NCBI GenBank assembly: GCA_964534995.1
Contig: CAZHSC010000056.1
Span: 1-23,161, forward strand
Origin: JAJTFW01 sp964534995
GTDB taxonomy: Bacteria; Bacteroidota; Bacteroidia; AKYH767-A; OLB10
Direction: 5' to 3'
Length of the DNA: 23,161 nt
Part shown: positions 6,875 through 15,061 of the stretch, piece after piece
Layout: each line of letters opens with the position of its first letter
How positions within the stretch are numbered: position 1 is the first letter of the stretch
Position numbers and translations under genes: made by a program
Notes under the pieces: generated by a model
Database searches by the model: none
What the model was told of the DNA's origin: nothing
The model's input: the letters and a program-made list of their open reading frames with translations, nothing else

Positions 6875-7909
6875 ATGAAAAAAATAATTCTCATCCTGGC
6901 TCTCGTCTTTACCACAGGCATACTCTCAGCGCAAAGTCCTGTACTTTTCCAGGATCCGCTTACTAAAATGTACGGGTACAAAGGCTTGGGCGGAAAAGTA
7001 GTAATACCTGCCGTTTTCGTGGCCGGCATTCCTTTTCAAAGCGAAATGACGATAGTACGCGAACCGGTTGGCGGATTGGGAATTCCACTCAGCCCGGGAG
7101 GAAGCCCCGTAGGCCAGGATTATCATATTCCGGAGGCCCAAAAAGTATTATTAGGTGGTTTGTTCGGTGTAACGGGTCCGGATACCCTAACTGTAAAACA
7201 TCCGGAGAGTATTCCATCACAATTTAACCGCATACGTTTTGATTACATTCAGCCGCATAAAAGGATCAGTGAAGTGAAGCCTTCGGGACTTTCTGTTGAA
7301 AAAGAGGAAGGACATCAGGCGCCCGTTGTAACCCATAAAAAATCCGGACTCAATTACATGCATCCCTACTCTATCTTTGACAGGGAAGAACATGAAAGCC
7401 TGATTGCCAACACCGCTTATTTCCGGCTGAGGATGCCATTTACCTTTGAAAGTACAAAATCTGAAACCCCTTATGGTTTTGGACTGGAATACCAGTTTTG
7501 GCTCACCCACAGCGGTGGTGAATGTAAAGAATACCATCACCTGGCATTTATTGTAAAGAGCGACCTGAGCCTGGATGTATTTAGTCGTCGCGCTCCTTAT
7601 GAAGATGCCAAGGTGTGCGGAGGCTGGAATTGCTGGAACGGCAAGAAAAAACTCGATTACCAGGACCTGAAGAATTATACAAATGCCGGAAGTTTTCCGA
7701 AAGCCGATAATGGTCTATATACTCTTGAAGTCATCCGCAACAAAGAAGATTTTTACATCTACATCAACGAAACGCTGATGTTTTCCGCTAAAATTCCCAA
7801 CTGCAGCTATGGCTACGGAGATTTCCCCATTCCCCTCTTCCTGAATAAAGGCGCCTTTCGTTTTTATCCCGGCAGTGAATACAGTATTTACATAAAGAGC
7901 AGCCGTTAA
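6875..7909 (+). CDS. Exported protein of unknown function with WG-like N-terminal segment
   Basis: The protein has 344 residues and a signal peptide (MKKIILILALVFTTGILSAQ). I chose the ATG at 6875 because the signal peptide begins there; another ATG lies at 6869 and the frame is open to 6824. Directly after the signal peptide, LFQDPLTKMYGYKGLGGKVVIPAVF resembles one WG/KWG repeat (KYGYxxxxGKxVIPPxF). The C-terminal half is rich in strands (LYTLEVIRNKEDFYIYINET) and might be a jelly-roll or lectin-like fold, but I do not recognise the family. There is no T9SS sorting domain, so it is probably periplasmic or outer-membrane associated. Three cysteines cluster near CGGWNCWN (about residue 250). 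The gene may share a transcript with the propeller gene upstream. Confidence 0.7.
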   Translation: MKKIILILALVFTTGILSAQSPVLFQDPLTKMYGYKGLGGKVVIPAVFVAGIPFQSEMTIVREPVGGLGIPLSPGGSPVGQDYHIPEAQKVLLGGLFGVTGPDTLTVKHPESIPSQFNRIRFDYIQPHKRISEVKPSGLSVEKEEGHQAPVVTHKKSGLNYMHPYSIFDREEHESLIANTAYFRLRMPFTFESTKSETPYGFGLEYQFWLTHSGGECKEYHHLAFIVKSDLSLDVFSRRAPYEDAKVCGGWNCWNGKKKLDYQDLKNYTNAGSFPKADNGLYTLEVIRNKEDFYIYINETLMFSAKIPNCSYGYGDFPIPLFLNKGAFRFYPGSEYSIYIKSSR

Positions 7910-7958
7910 CACGGTCCTGCACCAGCGCTAAGCGATAGGGTAAAGCAGGCTGATCTGC

Positions 7959-8528
7959 TCAGGATACTTTACGTACAAATTTGGTAAGGATGACGATTTG
8001 CTGTCCTTCAATTTTACCTTCAATATGTTCTGTATTATCCGGTACCAGTTTTATATTTTTCACCACTGTACCGATTTTCGCATTTATCTGCGAGCCTTTC
8101 ACATCCAGCGACTTAATGAGTGTCACGTTATCGCCTGTACGTAAAACGGCGGCATTACAGTCGCGATGGACGTCATTTGAATCTGTTTCCAGGTGATCGC
8201 CGGTTGCGCTGGCCCACTCCAGATTGTCCTCATCGAGGTACATCTGGTCAATCAGGTCTGCCGCCCAGGTTTCATGCTTCATACGGTTCAGCAAACGCCA
8301 GGTCACTACCTGAATTGCGGGCACATCGCTCCACATGGTATCTCTCAGGCAGGACCAGTGGGAAGGATCCATGTCCTCCTTTTTTTCCAGCTGGTTTAAG
8401 CAGGTCTGGCACACCATAATACCGGCACTTGCCTGAGGTGGCACCATGTAAACGGATAACTCCCCGGTACGCTTACAGAACTCACATGCATTTGCACTTC
8501 TTTCTTTCAGGTCATCCACTAAACTCAT
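7959..8528 (-). CDS. phnA: PhnA/YjdM-like zinc-ribbon protein
   Basis: The 189-residue protein has an N-terminal zinc ribbon with C15-x2-C18 and C40-x2-C43, followed by the conserved middle (DPSHWSCLRDTMWSDVPAIQVVTWRLL) and the C-terminal PhnA domain (DNVTLIKSLDVKGSQINAKIGTVVKNI ... IEGQQIVILTKFVRKV). It matches the long Bacteroidota version of PhnA (E. coli YjdM, about 110 residues, lacks the extra middle). Despite the name, PhnA/YjdM is not shown to cleave phosphonates; the role is unclear. The gene stands alone, converging with the exported protein gene at 7909. It is cytoplasmic, with no signal peptide. The family assignment is firm; the function is not. Confidence 0.88.
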   Translation of the reverse strand: MSLVDDLKERSANACEFCKRTGELSVYMVPPQASAGIMVCQTCLNQLEKKEDMDPSHWSCLRDTMWSDVPAIQVVTWRLLNRMKHETWAADLIDQMYLDEDNLEWASATGDHLETDSNDVHRDCNAAVLRTGDNVTLIKSLDVKGSQINAKIGTVVKNIKLVPDNTEHIEGKIEGQQIVILTKFVRKVS

Positions 8529-8824
8529 TTTATCTGATATTTTGGGTGCAATAGTAGTAATATTACACGAATTAGCTCAGTGGCTGACTCAAGCTGTGAA
8601 ATTGATATAAATTTTTAAGGGGCCGTATCGCATAAAACTGGCGGGTAGAAATATCGGAAACAAGCGGAGAATACTGCTGTAACGGATTGCATGCATGGTC
8701 TTTCCCCGGCAGCACCCTACATCAGAAAAAAATCATAATGAAGCTTCAAGTAACATCATTGACAGGAAGTCAGATGCCTGTTTACTATTCCGGATTATTT
8801 AAAACCCGTTCATTCCGAATATAT

Positions 8825-9562
8825 TCAAAACCCCGCGCCAATGCTCTTACCTCCATCCACATAAATGGTTTGACCGGTGATGAAACGGGTAGACTCACTG
8901 GCCAAAAAGGAAACCACATTCGCTATATCCTCCGGCTTACCCATTTCTCTTGTTGGTTGCGCGTCTATTAACTGTTTTAAAACCTTTTCTTCCAGACTTC
9001 TTGTAAGCGGTGTATCTATGAGTCCCGGAGCCACTGCATTCACTAAAACATTATAACGGCCCAGTTCCAGAGCCAACACGCGGGTGAGCGCCACAACGCC
9101 GGCTTTTGAGGCCGAATAATTAGACTGTCCCCTGTTTCCCAGCATGGCACGGGAACTGATATTTACAATTCTGCCGGACTGCTGTATCCGCATCCATTCG
9201 GCGGCATGCTTACACATCATCCAGGTACCTTTTAAATTCACATCGATCACCCTGTCAAAATCATCTTCCGGCATGTTCCAGATCAAATTATCCCGTATGA
9301 TGCCGGCATTATTTACCAGGAGATACAAGGCTTTGTACTCCTCCTTAATATGATCAAAGAGGTTCTTCACTTCAGCAGCATTGCAAATATCCGCCTTAAA
9401 AAATGCCAGTTTATCCTTACCTGACCGGGATGCGAGCTCGTCGCCCTGTTGCGCGTCAATATCAACTGCGATTACAAAAAAACCGTCGGTCAATAAACGC
9501 GCGGCTATTGCCTTCCCGATACCATGGGCAGCGCCGGTAACCATTGCAATTTTCCTGTTCAT
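8825..9562 (-). CDS. SDR family oxidoreductase, possibly hydroxyacyl-CoA dehydrogenase
   Basis: This is a classical short-chain dehydrogenase of 245 residues. It carries the cofactor motif TGAAHGIG (9-16), NNAG (84-87), N109, S136 and the catalytic Y149-x3-K153, and ends VDGGKSIGAGF. D34, after the second strand (VIAVDID), suggests NAD(H) rather than NADP(H). It is FabG-like in sequence; in an aromatic degradation locus it could act on a hydroxyacyl-CoA, as the SDR BadH (2-hydroxycyclohexanecarboxyl-CoA dehydrogenase) does in Rhodopseudomonas, but the sequence does not decide this. Its start overlaps the stop of xdhC by 4 bp, so it is the last gene of a three-gene operon. The 296 bp before the next gene (8529-8824) hold no feature I can name. 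Confidence 0.85.
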   Translation of the reverse strand: MNRKIAMVTGAAHGIGKAIAARLLTDGFFVIAVDIDAQQGDELASRSGKDKLAFFKADICNAAEVKNLFDHIKEEYKALYLLVNNAGIIRDNLIWNMPEDDFDRVIDVNLKGTWMMCKHAAEWMRIQQSGRIVNISSRAMLGNRGQSNYSASKAGVVALTRVLALELGRYNVLVNAVAPGLIDTPLTRSLEEKVLKQLIDAQPTREMGKPEDIANVVSFLASESTRFITGQTIYVDGGKSIGAGF

Positions 9563-10323
9563 GCTTTTACAGAATTTTTAACCATAATTATTTTTGACAA
9601 AATGCTGACTGCAATTTCAGCAGGTGTTTCGGCCAGAATATCCAGTCCGATAGGCATATCAATTTTTCCGGCCATCTCCGCAGAAACAATACCGTCTTTC
9701 TCAAATAATTTTTTCGTCAGTTCGGTTTTACGTTTACTGCCAATCATTCCCAGGTACGCAAATTTTTTATTCAGGCAAGCTGCAACAATTTCACGGTCCA
9801 TCGCGTGATCATAGGTCATCACTGCAATATACGAAGACTCATCAAAGGGAATGCTGTTTGCGGCAACCACAGCATTCACAGGCATCTGATGGATGGCTTC
9901 ATTATTTACATTCACAAACTGGCCCGGCCGGTCATCAATCAGGAAAACATCAAAATCAAGGTGCAAAGCAAAAGCAGCCAATGCCTGACCGGTATGCCCG
10001 GCACCAAAAATGAATAACTTATTTCTTTTACCCATATATTCAATAAATATATCGACTGAACCACCGCAACACATCCCGTGTTGATGTAACAAATCATGGC
10101 GAAACAGTTTACATTCCTTTTTACCGATGCAGGCCATTGCATCCTTTATGACCTGCAATTCCAGATTTCCGCCGCCAATGGTACCGAAGTAGCGGCCATC
10201 CGGCAAGACAATCATTTTGGCGCCCTGCTTCCGGGGAGTGGACCCCCTTGTATCAACAACAATACAAACGGCCATTACGGCGCCCTTTGCATACAATTCC
10301 CCGATCTTACTGTTGACATCCAT
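9559..10323 (-). CDS. xdhC: XdhC/CoxI family molybdenum hydroxylase accessory protein
   Basis: XdhC-type proteins carry or sulfurate the molybdenum cofactor and insert it into molybdenum hydroxylases such as xanthine dehydrogenase, CO dehydrogenase or 4-hydroxybenzoyl-CoA reductase. The 254-residue protein shows the family's marks in order: GSTPRKQGAKM (27-37), GTIGGGNLE (47-55), the cysteine motif GMCCGGSVDI (83-92), the Rossmann start FGAGHTG (106-112) and GMIGSKRKT (about 192-200). It lies 3 bp after the mocA-like gene and overlaps the SDR gene by 4 bp. No molybdenum hydroxylase subunit is in this window, so the client must be encoded elsewhere. The family assignment is strong. Confidence 0.92.
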   Translation of the reverse strand: MDVNSKIGELYAKGAVMAVCIVVDTRGSTPRKQGAKMIVLPDGRYFGTIGGGNLELQVIKDAMACIGKKECKLFRHDLLHQHGMCCGGSVDIFIEYMGKRNKLFIFGAGHTGQALAAFALHLDFDVFLIDDRPGQFVNVNNEAIHQMPVNAVVAANSIPFDESSYIAVMTYDHAMDREIVAACLNKKFAYLGMIGSKRKTELTKKLFEKDGIVSAEMAGKIDMPIGLDILAETPAEIAVSILSKIIMVKNSVKA

Positions 10324-10326
10324 GCG

Positions 10327-10911
10327 TCAGAGGGCACTAAAATACCTTAAATACTCATCAGGTGTATTAATATTAATCAGGATTGAATCATCCTTTGCCT
10401 CCACTGTAATCCTTTTATAATCTCTAAGCAATTCCTTTAATGACATCAAAATATCATTACGCGTGAGCAATGACTGCACCACCTGTGATGACAATAAAAC
10501 AGGATGCCCGCCTTTGCCGTGATGAACCGGAACTACAAAGGATCCGGGCAGGAGCGCTGCCTTCATTTCATTTAACAGATCTGCATGTATAAAAGGATTG
10601 TCAATGTTGCTAATAAAACAATGTGTATCCTCCGGTATTGCCTTAAGTCCGGTAAGAATTGAATAAGTACGTCCGCGTTCTGTATAATTATTTACTACGC
10701 AGTTCAGCTTCAGATTATTCAGGATGCTGCTTATATTCTTATCACTTGCGATTTCCTTATTGATAACACAGGTTATATCATGGATATCCGCATCATTATA
10801 TTTCTCCACGATGGCTTCCAGAAAAATATGATGTTCATCGAAACGAAGTAAATGTTTCGGAAAACCCATTCTTGTGGAAGATCCGCTTATTAGTATAAGT
10901 GCTGAGTACAT
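10327..10911 (-). CDS. mocA: MocA/MobA-like molybdenum cofactor nucleotidyltransferase
   Basis: This 194-residue protein has the NTP-transferase signature LILISGSSTRMGFPKHLLRF at the N-terminus (LAAGxSxRMGxPKxLL in the family), SNIDNPF in place of the usual VDQP-like metal site, GGHPVLLSS and the C-terminal ININTPDEYL (family DIDTPEDY). Such proteins add CMP or GMP to molybdopterin; MocA makes the cytosine form used by XdhC-dependent hydroxylases. I chose the ATG at 10911; an alternative TTG is four codons upstream. It is the first gene of the mocA-xdhC-SDR operon and diverges from bcrC across 133 bp. The serine in SGSS instead of AAG and the ASP-ASN change in NIDNPF make it a divergent member; CTP or GTP preference is not decided. 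Confidence 0.8.
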   Translation of the reverse strand: MYSALILISGSSTRMGFPKHLLRFDEHHIFLEAIVEKYNDADIHDITCVINKEIASDKNISSILNNLKLNCVVNNYTERGRTYSILTGLKAIPEDTHCFISNIDNPFIHADLLNEMKAALLPGSFVVPVHHGKGGHPVLLSSQVVQSLLTRNDILMSLKELLRDYKRITVEAKDDSILININTPDEYLRYFSAL

Positions 10912-10923
10912 GATTAAAATCAA
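10910..10923. promoter_or_regulatory. FNR/CRP-like palindrome
   Basis: ATGATTAAAATCAA (minus strand TTGATTTTAATCAT) matches the FNR box TTGAT-N4-ATCAA at 9 of 10 positions. It lies at the mocA start codon, 121 bp upstream of bcrC. FNR-type regulators (AadR, AcpR) control benzoyl-CoA genes in Proteobacteria. The site is short and AT-rich, so chance is possible. Confidence 0.25.
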
Positions 10924-10993
10924 ATTAACTTAACATCCGCCACTCAGGTACAAAATACTTAAAGTAAATTTTCAGAAAAATGACGGCGGTCAG

Positions 10994-11023
10994 TTTTAAT
11001 ACAGTAATATATCATTTTATTTG
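10994..11023 (+). promoter_or_regulatory. Weak candidate promoter for the bcr operon
   Basis: TTTATTTG (11016-11023) fits TAnnTTTG except for one base, with TTTT 18 bp upstream (10994-10997) as a poor -33 element. The leader would be about 16 nt. Another small inverted repeat, TACTT-A-AAGTA, lies at about 10956-10966. Confidence 0.2.
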
Positions 11024-11044
11024 TGTAAATACAATTTAATAAAA

Positions 11045-12223
11045 ATGAATATGGATCAGAACATGTCATTGGAAGGGATTTCGTCATATTGTGCCGAACT
11101 TGCTTTTGATCTCAATTTTTCCGCTGCAAAAGAATGGAAAGCACAATCTGAAGGCAGACTGCTGGTAGGTTATCTCCCTATTTATATACCCCGTGAATTA
11201 CTTCATGCCGTTAACTGTTTGCCGGTGGGTATCATGGGAGCCGGTGACCGCAAGCAGATCATCAAAGGCGATGCATATTATCAGTCGTACATCTGCCATA
11301 TGCCGCGGGGTGTGATTGAAATGGCGCTTGACAGCAGTCTCGAAAACTTCGACGGATTTTTATTCCCTTCTATTTGTGATTGCATCCGTAATCTTTCCGG
11401 CATGTTCAAACTCGCGAAAAAAGGAAAGTTTACACGCTACTTTGACTATCCGCAAAATTTTGAAAAACACATCGGCGGGGCCTTTTATCGTGACTTACTG
11501 GAAACTATATTAAATGATATTTATCAAATCAACGGGCATAAAATCAGCCATGCATCCCTGAATCATTCCATTTCACTTTATAACCACAACCGGAGACTGA
11601 TTGAACAAATTTATGATATACGCCAGGAGTACCCCTGGAGGTTATCAGCGTTCGACACCTATCACATTCTCAGGGCGGGATTATCGATTCCGGTTGAAAA
11701 ACATAATGAAATACTGGAAAAAGTAGTGGAACTACTTGGAGCGGACAAGGGCGCGCCGATGGATAATATACGCGTTGTTGTTTCCGGCAGTTTTTGCGAA
11801 CAGCCACCGATGGGATTAATCAAATCGGTAGAAATGGCCGGCTGCTATATCGTGGACGATGATTTCATGCTGGGCTCACGCTGGATTCAAGGAGACATTC
11901 CGGCCAACACCCATGACCCCTTGCAGGAAATAGTAGATGCATTTCTGACCCGCAGCGCTCCCTCCTCAGCGGTATATGATGTTGACCATCCCAAAGGCGC
12001 AAGACTTGTGGAGCAGGTTAAAAAAAGAAATGCCGATGGGGTCATTTTCGCCGCTGCAAGCTTTTGTGATCCGGCTTTACTCGACCGGCCCGACCTTCAA
12101 AAAGCCTGTGACGAAGCAGGTATTCCCCATATCAATTTCCAATACCACGAAAACACCGGACAATTCAAAGTTATAAAAGAGCAGGCCGGAACTTTCTCCG
12201 ATTCCATTAAGCTCTGGGCATAA
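11045..12223 (+). CDS. bcrC: Benzoyl-CoA reductase class I, subunit C (BcrC)
   Basis: BcrC and BcrB form the iron-sulfur module that transfers two electrons, driven by ATP, to the ring of benzoyl-CoA. The protein has 392 residues (Thauera BcrC about 387). It carries GYLPIYIPRELLHAVN (42-57), PVGIMGAGD (60-68), GDAYYQSYICHMPR (75-88), FPSICDCIRNLSGM (107-120), YFDYPQNF (132-139) and GSFCEQPPMGLIKS (248-261), all close to the Thauera and Rhodopseudomonas proteins as I remember them. Probable cluster ligands are C84, C111 and C341. I chose the ATG at 11045; ATG at 11051 is an alternative and a TTG at 11021 is unlikely. It is the first gene of the plus-strand operon, in the order C-B-A-D as in Thauera. 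Confidence 0.93.
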   Translation: MNMDQNMSLEGISSYCAELAFDLNFSAAKEWKAQSEGRLLVGYLPIYIPRELLHAVNCLPVGIMGAGDRKQIIKGDAYYQSYICHMPRGVIEMALDSSLENFDGFLFPSICDCIRNLSGMFKLAKKGKFTRYFDYPQNFEKHIGGAFYRDLLETILNDIYQINGHKISHASLNHSISLYNHNRRLIEQIYDIRQEYPWRLSAFDTYHILRAGLSIPVEKHNEILEKVVELLGADKGAPMDNIRVVVSGSFCEQPPMGLIKSVEMAGCYIVDDDFMLGSRWIQGDIPANTHDPLQEIVDAFLTRSAPSSAVYDVDHPKGARLVEQVKKRNADGVIFAAASFCDPALLDRPDLQKACDEAGIPHINFQYHENTGQFKVIKEQAGTFSDSIKLWA

Positions 12224-12251
12224 AATAACAGGGATTAAAAAATTATAAGCA

Positions 12252-13553
12252 ATGACAGATCCAAAAAATGCCGCCAAGGAAAAAAGCATGGTTATTCAGA
12301 AAGAGATGCTTGGCAATCTCTTCACTGAACTAAGTACTGCCAAAGAAACAGGGAAGAAAGTAGTCTATACGTTTGTACCGGGCAACGTCACTGAATTAAT
12401 CCTTGCCCTGGATATGCTACCGGTATATCCTGAAATTAACGCTTTGCAATCAGGGATGCGGAAGAAATCCGGTTCCTTTATCAAAGATGCCGAAAAAATC
12501 GGCTTTTCAGAGGATGTATGCACCTACGTAAAATGTGATATCGGCATGATGCTGAATGGCAATATCGGCCCAACCGGTGAGAAACTCCCGGATCCCGATT
12601 TGTTATTGCTGAGCTATACGGGCTGCTTTACATTTATGAAATGGTTTGAAAACCTGGAACGGCTTTATCCCGGCGTTGAAATCGCCATGCTCCACACTCC
12701 CTATCAGGAGGACGGAAAAATTACCGAGGAGCAAGTGCAGTATATGGTACGGCAACTGAAGGAAGAAGTCATTCCCAAGATGGAAAAAGTTGCGGGCAAG
12801 AAACTCGATTATTCCCGGCTGTCACAGATGCTTTCCAATTCGGCAAAATCGGAGGAGCTATGGGTGAAAGTGCTGGAATCGGCCAAACATAAACCCTCTC
12901 CCATTGATGCCTATTTCGCAGGTGTGTATTACATGGGTCCCATGAATACCGCTTTCAGGGGAACCGAAATCGCACTGGAATATTATCAGGAGCTACACAA
13001 CGAAGTTACCGAGCGGATACGGATGAATCTGCCACCGATAACGCCCGAGGGTGAGTTGAAGAATGAAAGGTTCCGGCTTGTGGTTGAAGGGCCTCCCAAC
13101 TGGACAAATTTCAGGGAGTTCTGGAAGTTGTTTTACGATATGGGTACGGTTATCGTAGCCTCCACCTACACCAAAGTGGGTGGATTATATGATCAGGGTT
13201 TCCGCCACGATCCGGAAAAACCATTAGAAAGCCTGGCAAAATACTGTATGGGATGCTATACAAATCTGAATCTGCCGCAACGGGTTGATCTTATCGAGCA
13301 TTATATCAAAGAATACAAGGCGGATGGATTTTTAATCAACTCCATAAAGAGTTGTAATTCCTTTTCGGCGGGACAGTTGCTGATGATGCGTGAAATTGAA
13401 CAACGCTGTGGTATCCCTGTCGGTTTTATAGAAAGTGATCTGGTAGATCCGCGGTATTTCTCCTACGCCAATATTAAAAACCGTCTGGAATCATATTTCC
13501 AGATGCTGGAGCAAAGAAAAATCATTATGAAGGATCATACTGTGAATGCCTGA
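12252..13553 (+). CDS. bcrB: Benzoyl-CoA reductase class I, subunit B (BcrB)
   Basis: This 433-residue protein is the partner of BcrC in the substrate-reducing module. Conserved blocks are FVPGNVTELI (41-50), MRKKSG (69-74), EDVCTYVKCDIGMM (87-100), LLLSYTGCFTFMKWFE (118-133), SPIDAYFAGVYYMGPMNTAF (216-235), RLVVEGPPNWTNFREFWKLF (275-294), VGGLYDQGFRHDP (309-321), YCMGCYTNLNLPQR (331-344) and INSIKSCNSFSAGQLLMMRE (362-381), near-identical to the Thauera protein as I recall it. Probable cluster cysteines are C90, C125 and C368. It starts 28 bp after bcrC with an A-rich leader and no Shine-Dalgarno motif. That degree of similarity makes benzoyl-CoA, or a ring-substituted analogue such as methylbenzoyl-CoA, the likely substrate. 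Confidence 0.95.
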   Translation: MTDPKNAAKEKSMVIQKEMLGNLFTELSTAKETGKKVVYTFVPGNVTELILALDMLPVYPEINALQSGMRKKSGSFIKDAEKIGFSEDVCTYVKCDIGMMLNGNIGPTGEKLPDPDLLLLSYTGCFTFMKWFENLERLYPGVEIAMLHTPYQEDGKITEEQVQYMVRQLKEEVIPKMEKVAGKKLDYSRLSQMLSNSAKSEELWVKVLESAKHKPSPIDAYFAGVYYMGPMNTAFRGTEIALEYYQELHNEVTERIRMNLPPITPEGELKNERFRLVVEGPPNWTNFREFWKLFYDMGTVIVASTYTKVGGLYDQGFRHDPEKPLESLAKYCMGCYTNLNLPQRVDLIEHYIKEYKADGFLINSIKSCNSFSAGQLLMMREIEQRCGIPVGFIESDLVDPRYFSYANIKNRLESYFQMLEQRKIIMKDHTVNA

Positions 13554-13587
13554 AATAGTATTATATCAGTTATAAATAATCCGAATT

Positions 13588-15000
13588 ATGAGTAATTATT
13601 ACTTAGGGGTTGATCTGGGATCTACCACATCGAAAGCGGTCATCATTAATGACCAGGACGAAATAATCGGGAGAGGGATTACCAATACCAGGGCGAATTA
13701 CGCGGTCGCAGCCGACATTGCCCGTGATGAAGCTATTTACAATGCCCGTTTCTCCATCCTGAAAAGAAATCTTGAAAAGGAGATTAGCTCCAGACCCGAA
13801 TATAAAAAGTACATCGATGACCTGGAAAGTGTTTTTCAGTATGAGCAATTCAAGGTAAGACTTGATAAACTGGGGGAAGAACTGGTTAAAACCTGCAACT
13901 CATTTTTTAAAGACAATGAAACACGTGATACCATACTGGGTCATCTCAGAAATATCAGAAGATCTTTTAAACCCAAAATTAAACATGATTATCTGTACAA
14001 TAATCTGGGCTCCAAAAATCAGTTCTTCAGAGATATCGTATCTGAAAAATACAACGAAGAAGTAAACAAACTTGACAATTCACTTTTTGAACCACTGATG
14101 ACGGTGTGGGACAAGAGTATTACACCCGCCGAGAATGAAGTCGTTTCCTTCAATTTCAAGGCACTCATTCATGAAGCCATGGAGGTACTCAAAGACAAGT
14201 ATGAAAATCTCCCGGAGAAACCATCCGACATCCCTATTGACAATGACCCGGCTTTCGATGCAGAAATGTACCTGTTAAAAGGAGAGTTCAACACGGTTTC
14301 GGAATCACTACGTGAGCGTATCGATGAAGTTACCGACCTGGAGTTTCATATTGCCAACATGACAGGCACCGGCTATGGCCGTGCTTTATTACCCTTTCCC
14401 CAGGATTGCATCCGTTCGGAAATATTATGCCATGCATTTGGCGCACACGCCATCTTTCCGGAAACGCGTACAGTGCTGGACATTGGCGGACAGGACACTA
14501 AAGCTATCCAGGTGGATAAATACGGAGTAGTTACCTCCTTCCAGATGAATGACCGTTGCGCGGCAGGATGCGGGCGCTACCTGGGCTATATAGCGGATGA
14601 AATGAGTATATCATTAAATGAACTGGGGCCGATGGCCATGAAAGCCGAGAAAGAAGTTAATATCTGTTCAACCTGCACTGTATTTGCCGGCGCGGAATTG
14701 AGGGAACTCACCAATATTGGCGAAAAGAGAGAGGATATTCTCGGGGGCCTTCATAAAGCCATTATCATGCGGGCCATGTCGCTGATAGCACGTTCCGGCG
14801 GGGTATATAATGAATTTACGTTTACCGGTGGTGTGGCAAGGAATCCTGCGGTTATAAAATACCTGACACAACTGATCAATGAAAACTATGGAGACGGAAT
14901 AAAAATAAATATACATACCGATTCCATATTTATGGGGGCACTGGGAGGTGCCATGTTCGCACGAAGGAATGTTCACACGGGCATAGAAAGCGCGGTATAG
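13588..15000 (+). CDS. bcrA: Benzoyl-CoA reductase class I, ATPase subunit A (BcrA)
   Basis: BcrA and BcrD make the ATP-hydrolysing electron activation module, which passes electrons from ferredoxin via a bridging [4Fe-4S] cluster to BcrBC. The 470-residue protein has the ASKHA phosphate-1 motif GVDLGSTTSK (7-16), a helical insert of about 200 residues (about 45-255) typical of BcrA but absent from BcrD, DIGGQDTK (298-305), the cluster cysteine motifs NDRCAAGCGR (321-330, C324) and STCTVFAGAE (361-370, C363), and the adenosine motif TGGVARN (413-419). It is somewhat longer than Thauera BcrA (about 440), the extra length being within the insert and the N-terminal region. It starts 34 bp after bcrB. 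Here bcrD does not follow directly; two other genes lie between. Confidence 0.93.
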   Translation: MSNYYLGVDLGSTTSKAVIINDQDEIIGRGITNTRANYAVAADIARDEAIYNARFSILKRNLEKEISSRPEYKKYIDDLESVFQYEQFKVRLDKLGEELVKTCNSFFKDNETRDTILGHLRNIRRSFKPKIKHDYLYNNLGSKNQFFRDIVSEKYNEEVNKLDNSLFEPLMTVWDKSITPAENEVVSFNFKALIHEAMEVLKDKYENLPEKPSDIPIDNDPAFDAEMYLLKGEFNTVSESLRERIDEVTDLEFHIANMTGTGYGRALLPFPQDCIRSEILCHAFGAHAIFPETRTVLDIGGQDTKAIQVDKYGVVTSFQMNDRCAAGCGRYLGYIADEMSISLNELGPMAMKAEKEVNICSTCTVFAGAELRELTNIGEKREDILGGLHKAIIMRAMSLIARSGGVYNEFTFTGGVARNPAVIKYLTQLINENYGDGIKINIHTDSIFMGALGGAMFARRNVHTGIESAV

Positions 15001-15061
15001 TAAACAGATGCCGGTAAATAATAAAAACCCGGTTGGTACAAATTCACAAATATGATACACT

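Noticed and set aside
7910..7958. Bidirectional terminator between the convergent genes (AGCAG...CTGCT)
   Set aside because: The stem is only 5 bp with no T-run on either strand, too weak to list.
8687..8971. 94-codon plus-strand frame between phnA and the SDR gene
   Set aside because: Its second half lies antisense to the SDR gene and no family motif is seen; the non-overlapping part is too short to support a gene.
11045..13553. bcrC and bcrB as subunits of a 2-hydroxyacyl-CoA dehydratase instead of a benzoyl-CoA reductase
   Set aside because: The C-B-A-D gene order, the presence of two different ATPase subunits and long blocks like Thauera BcrB/BcrC favour the class I reductase.
13720..14360. 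The long insert in BcrA as an odd fusion or insertion
   Set aside because: BcrA-type subunits normally carry a helical insert of this kind compared with BcrD and HgdC, so it is the family's usual form.
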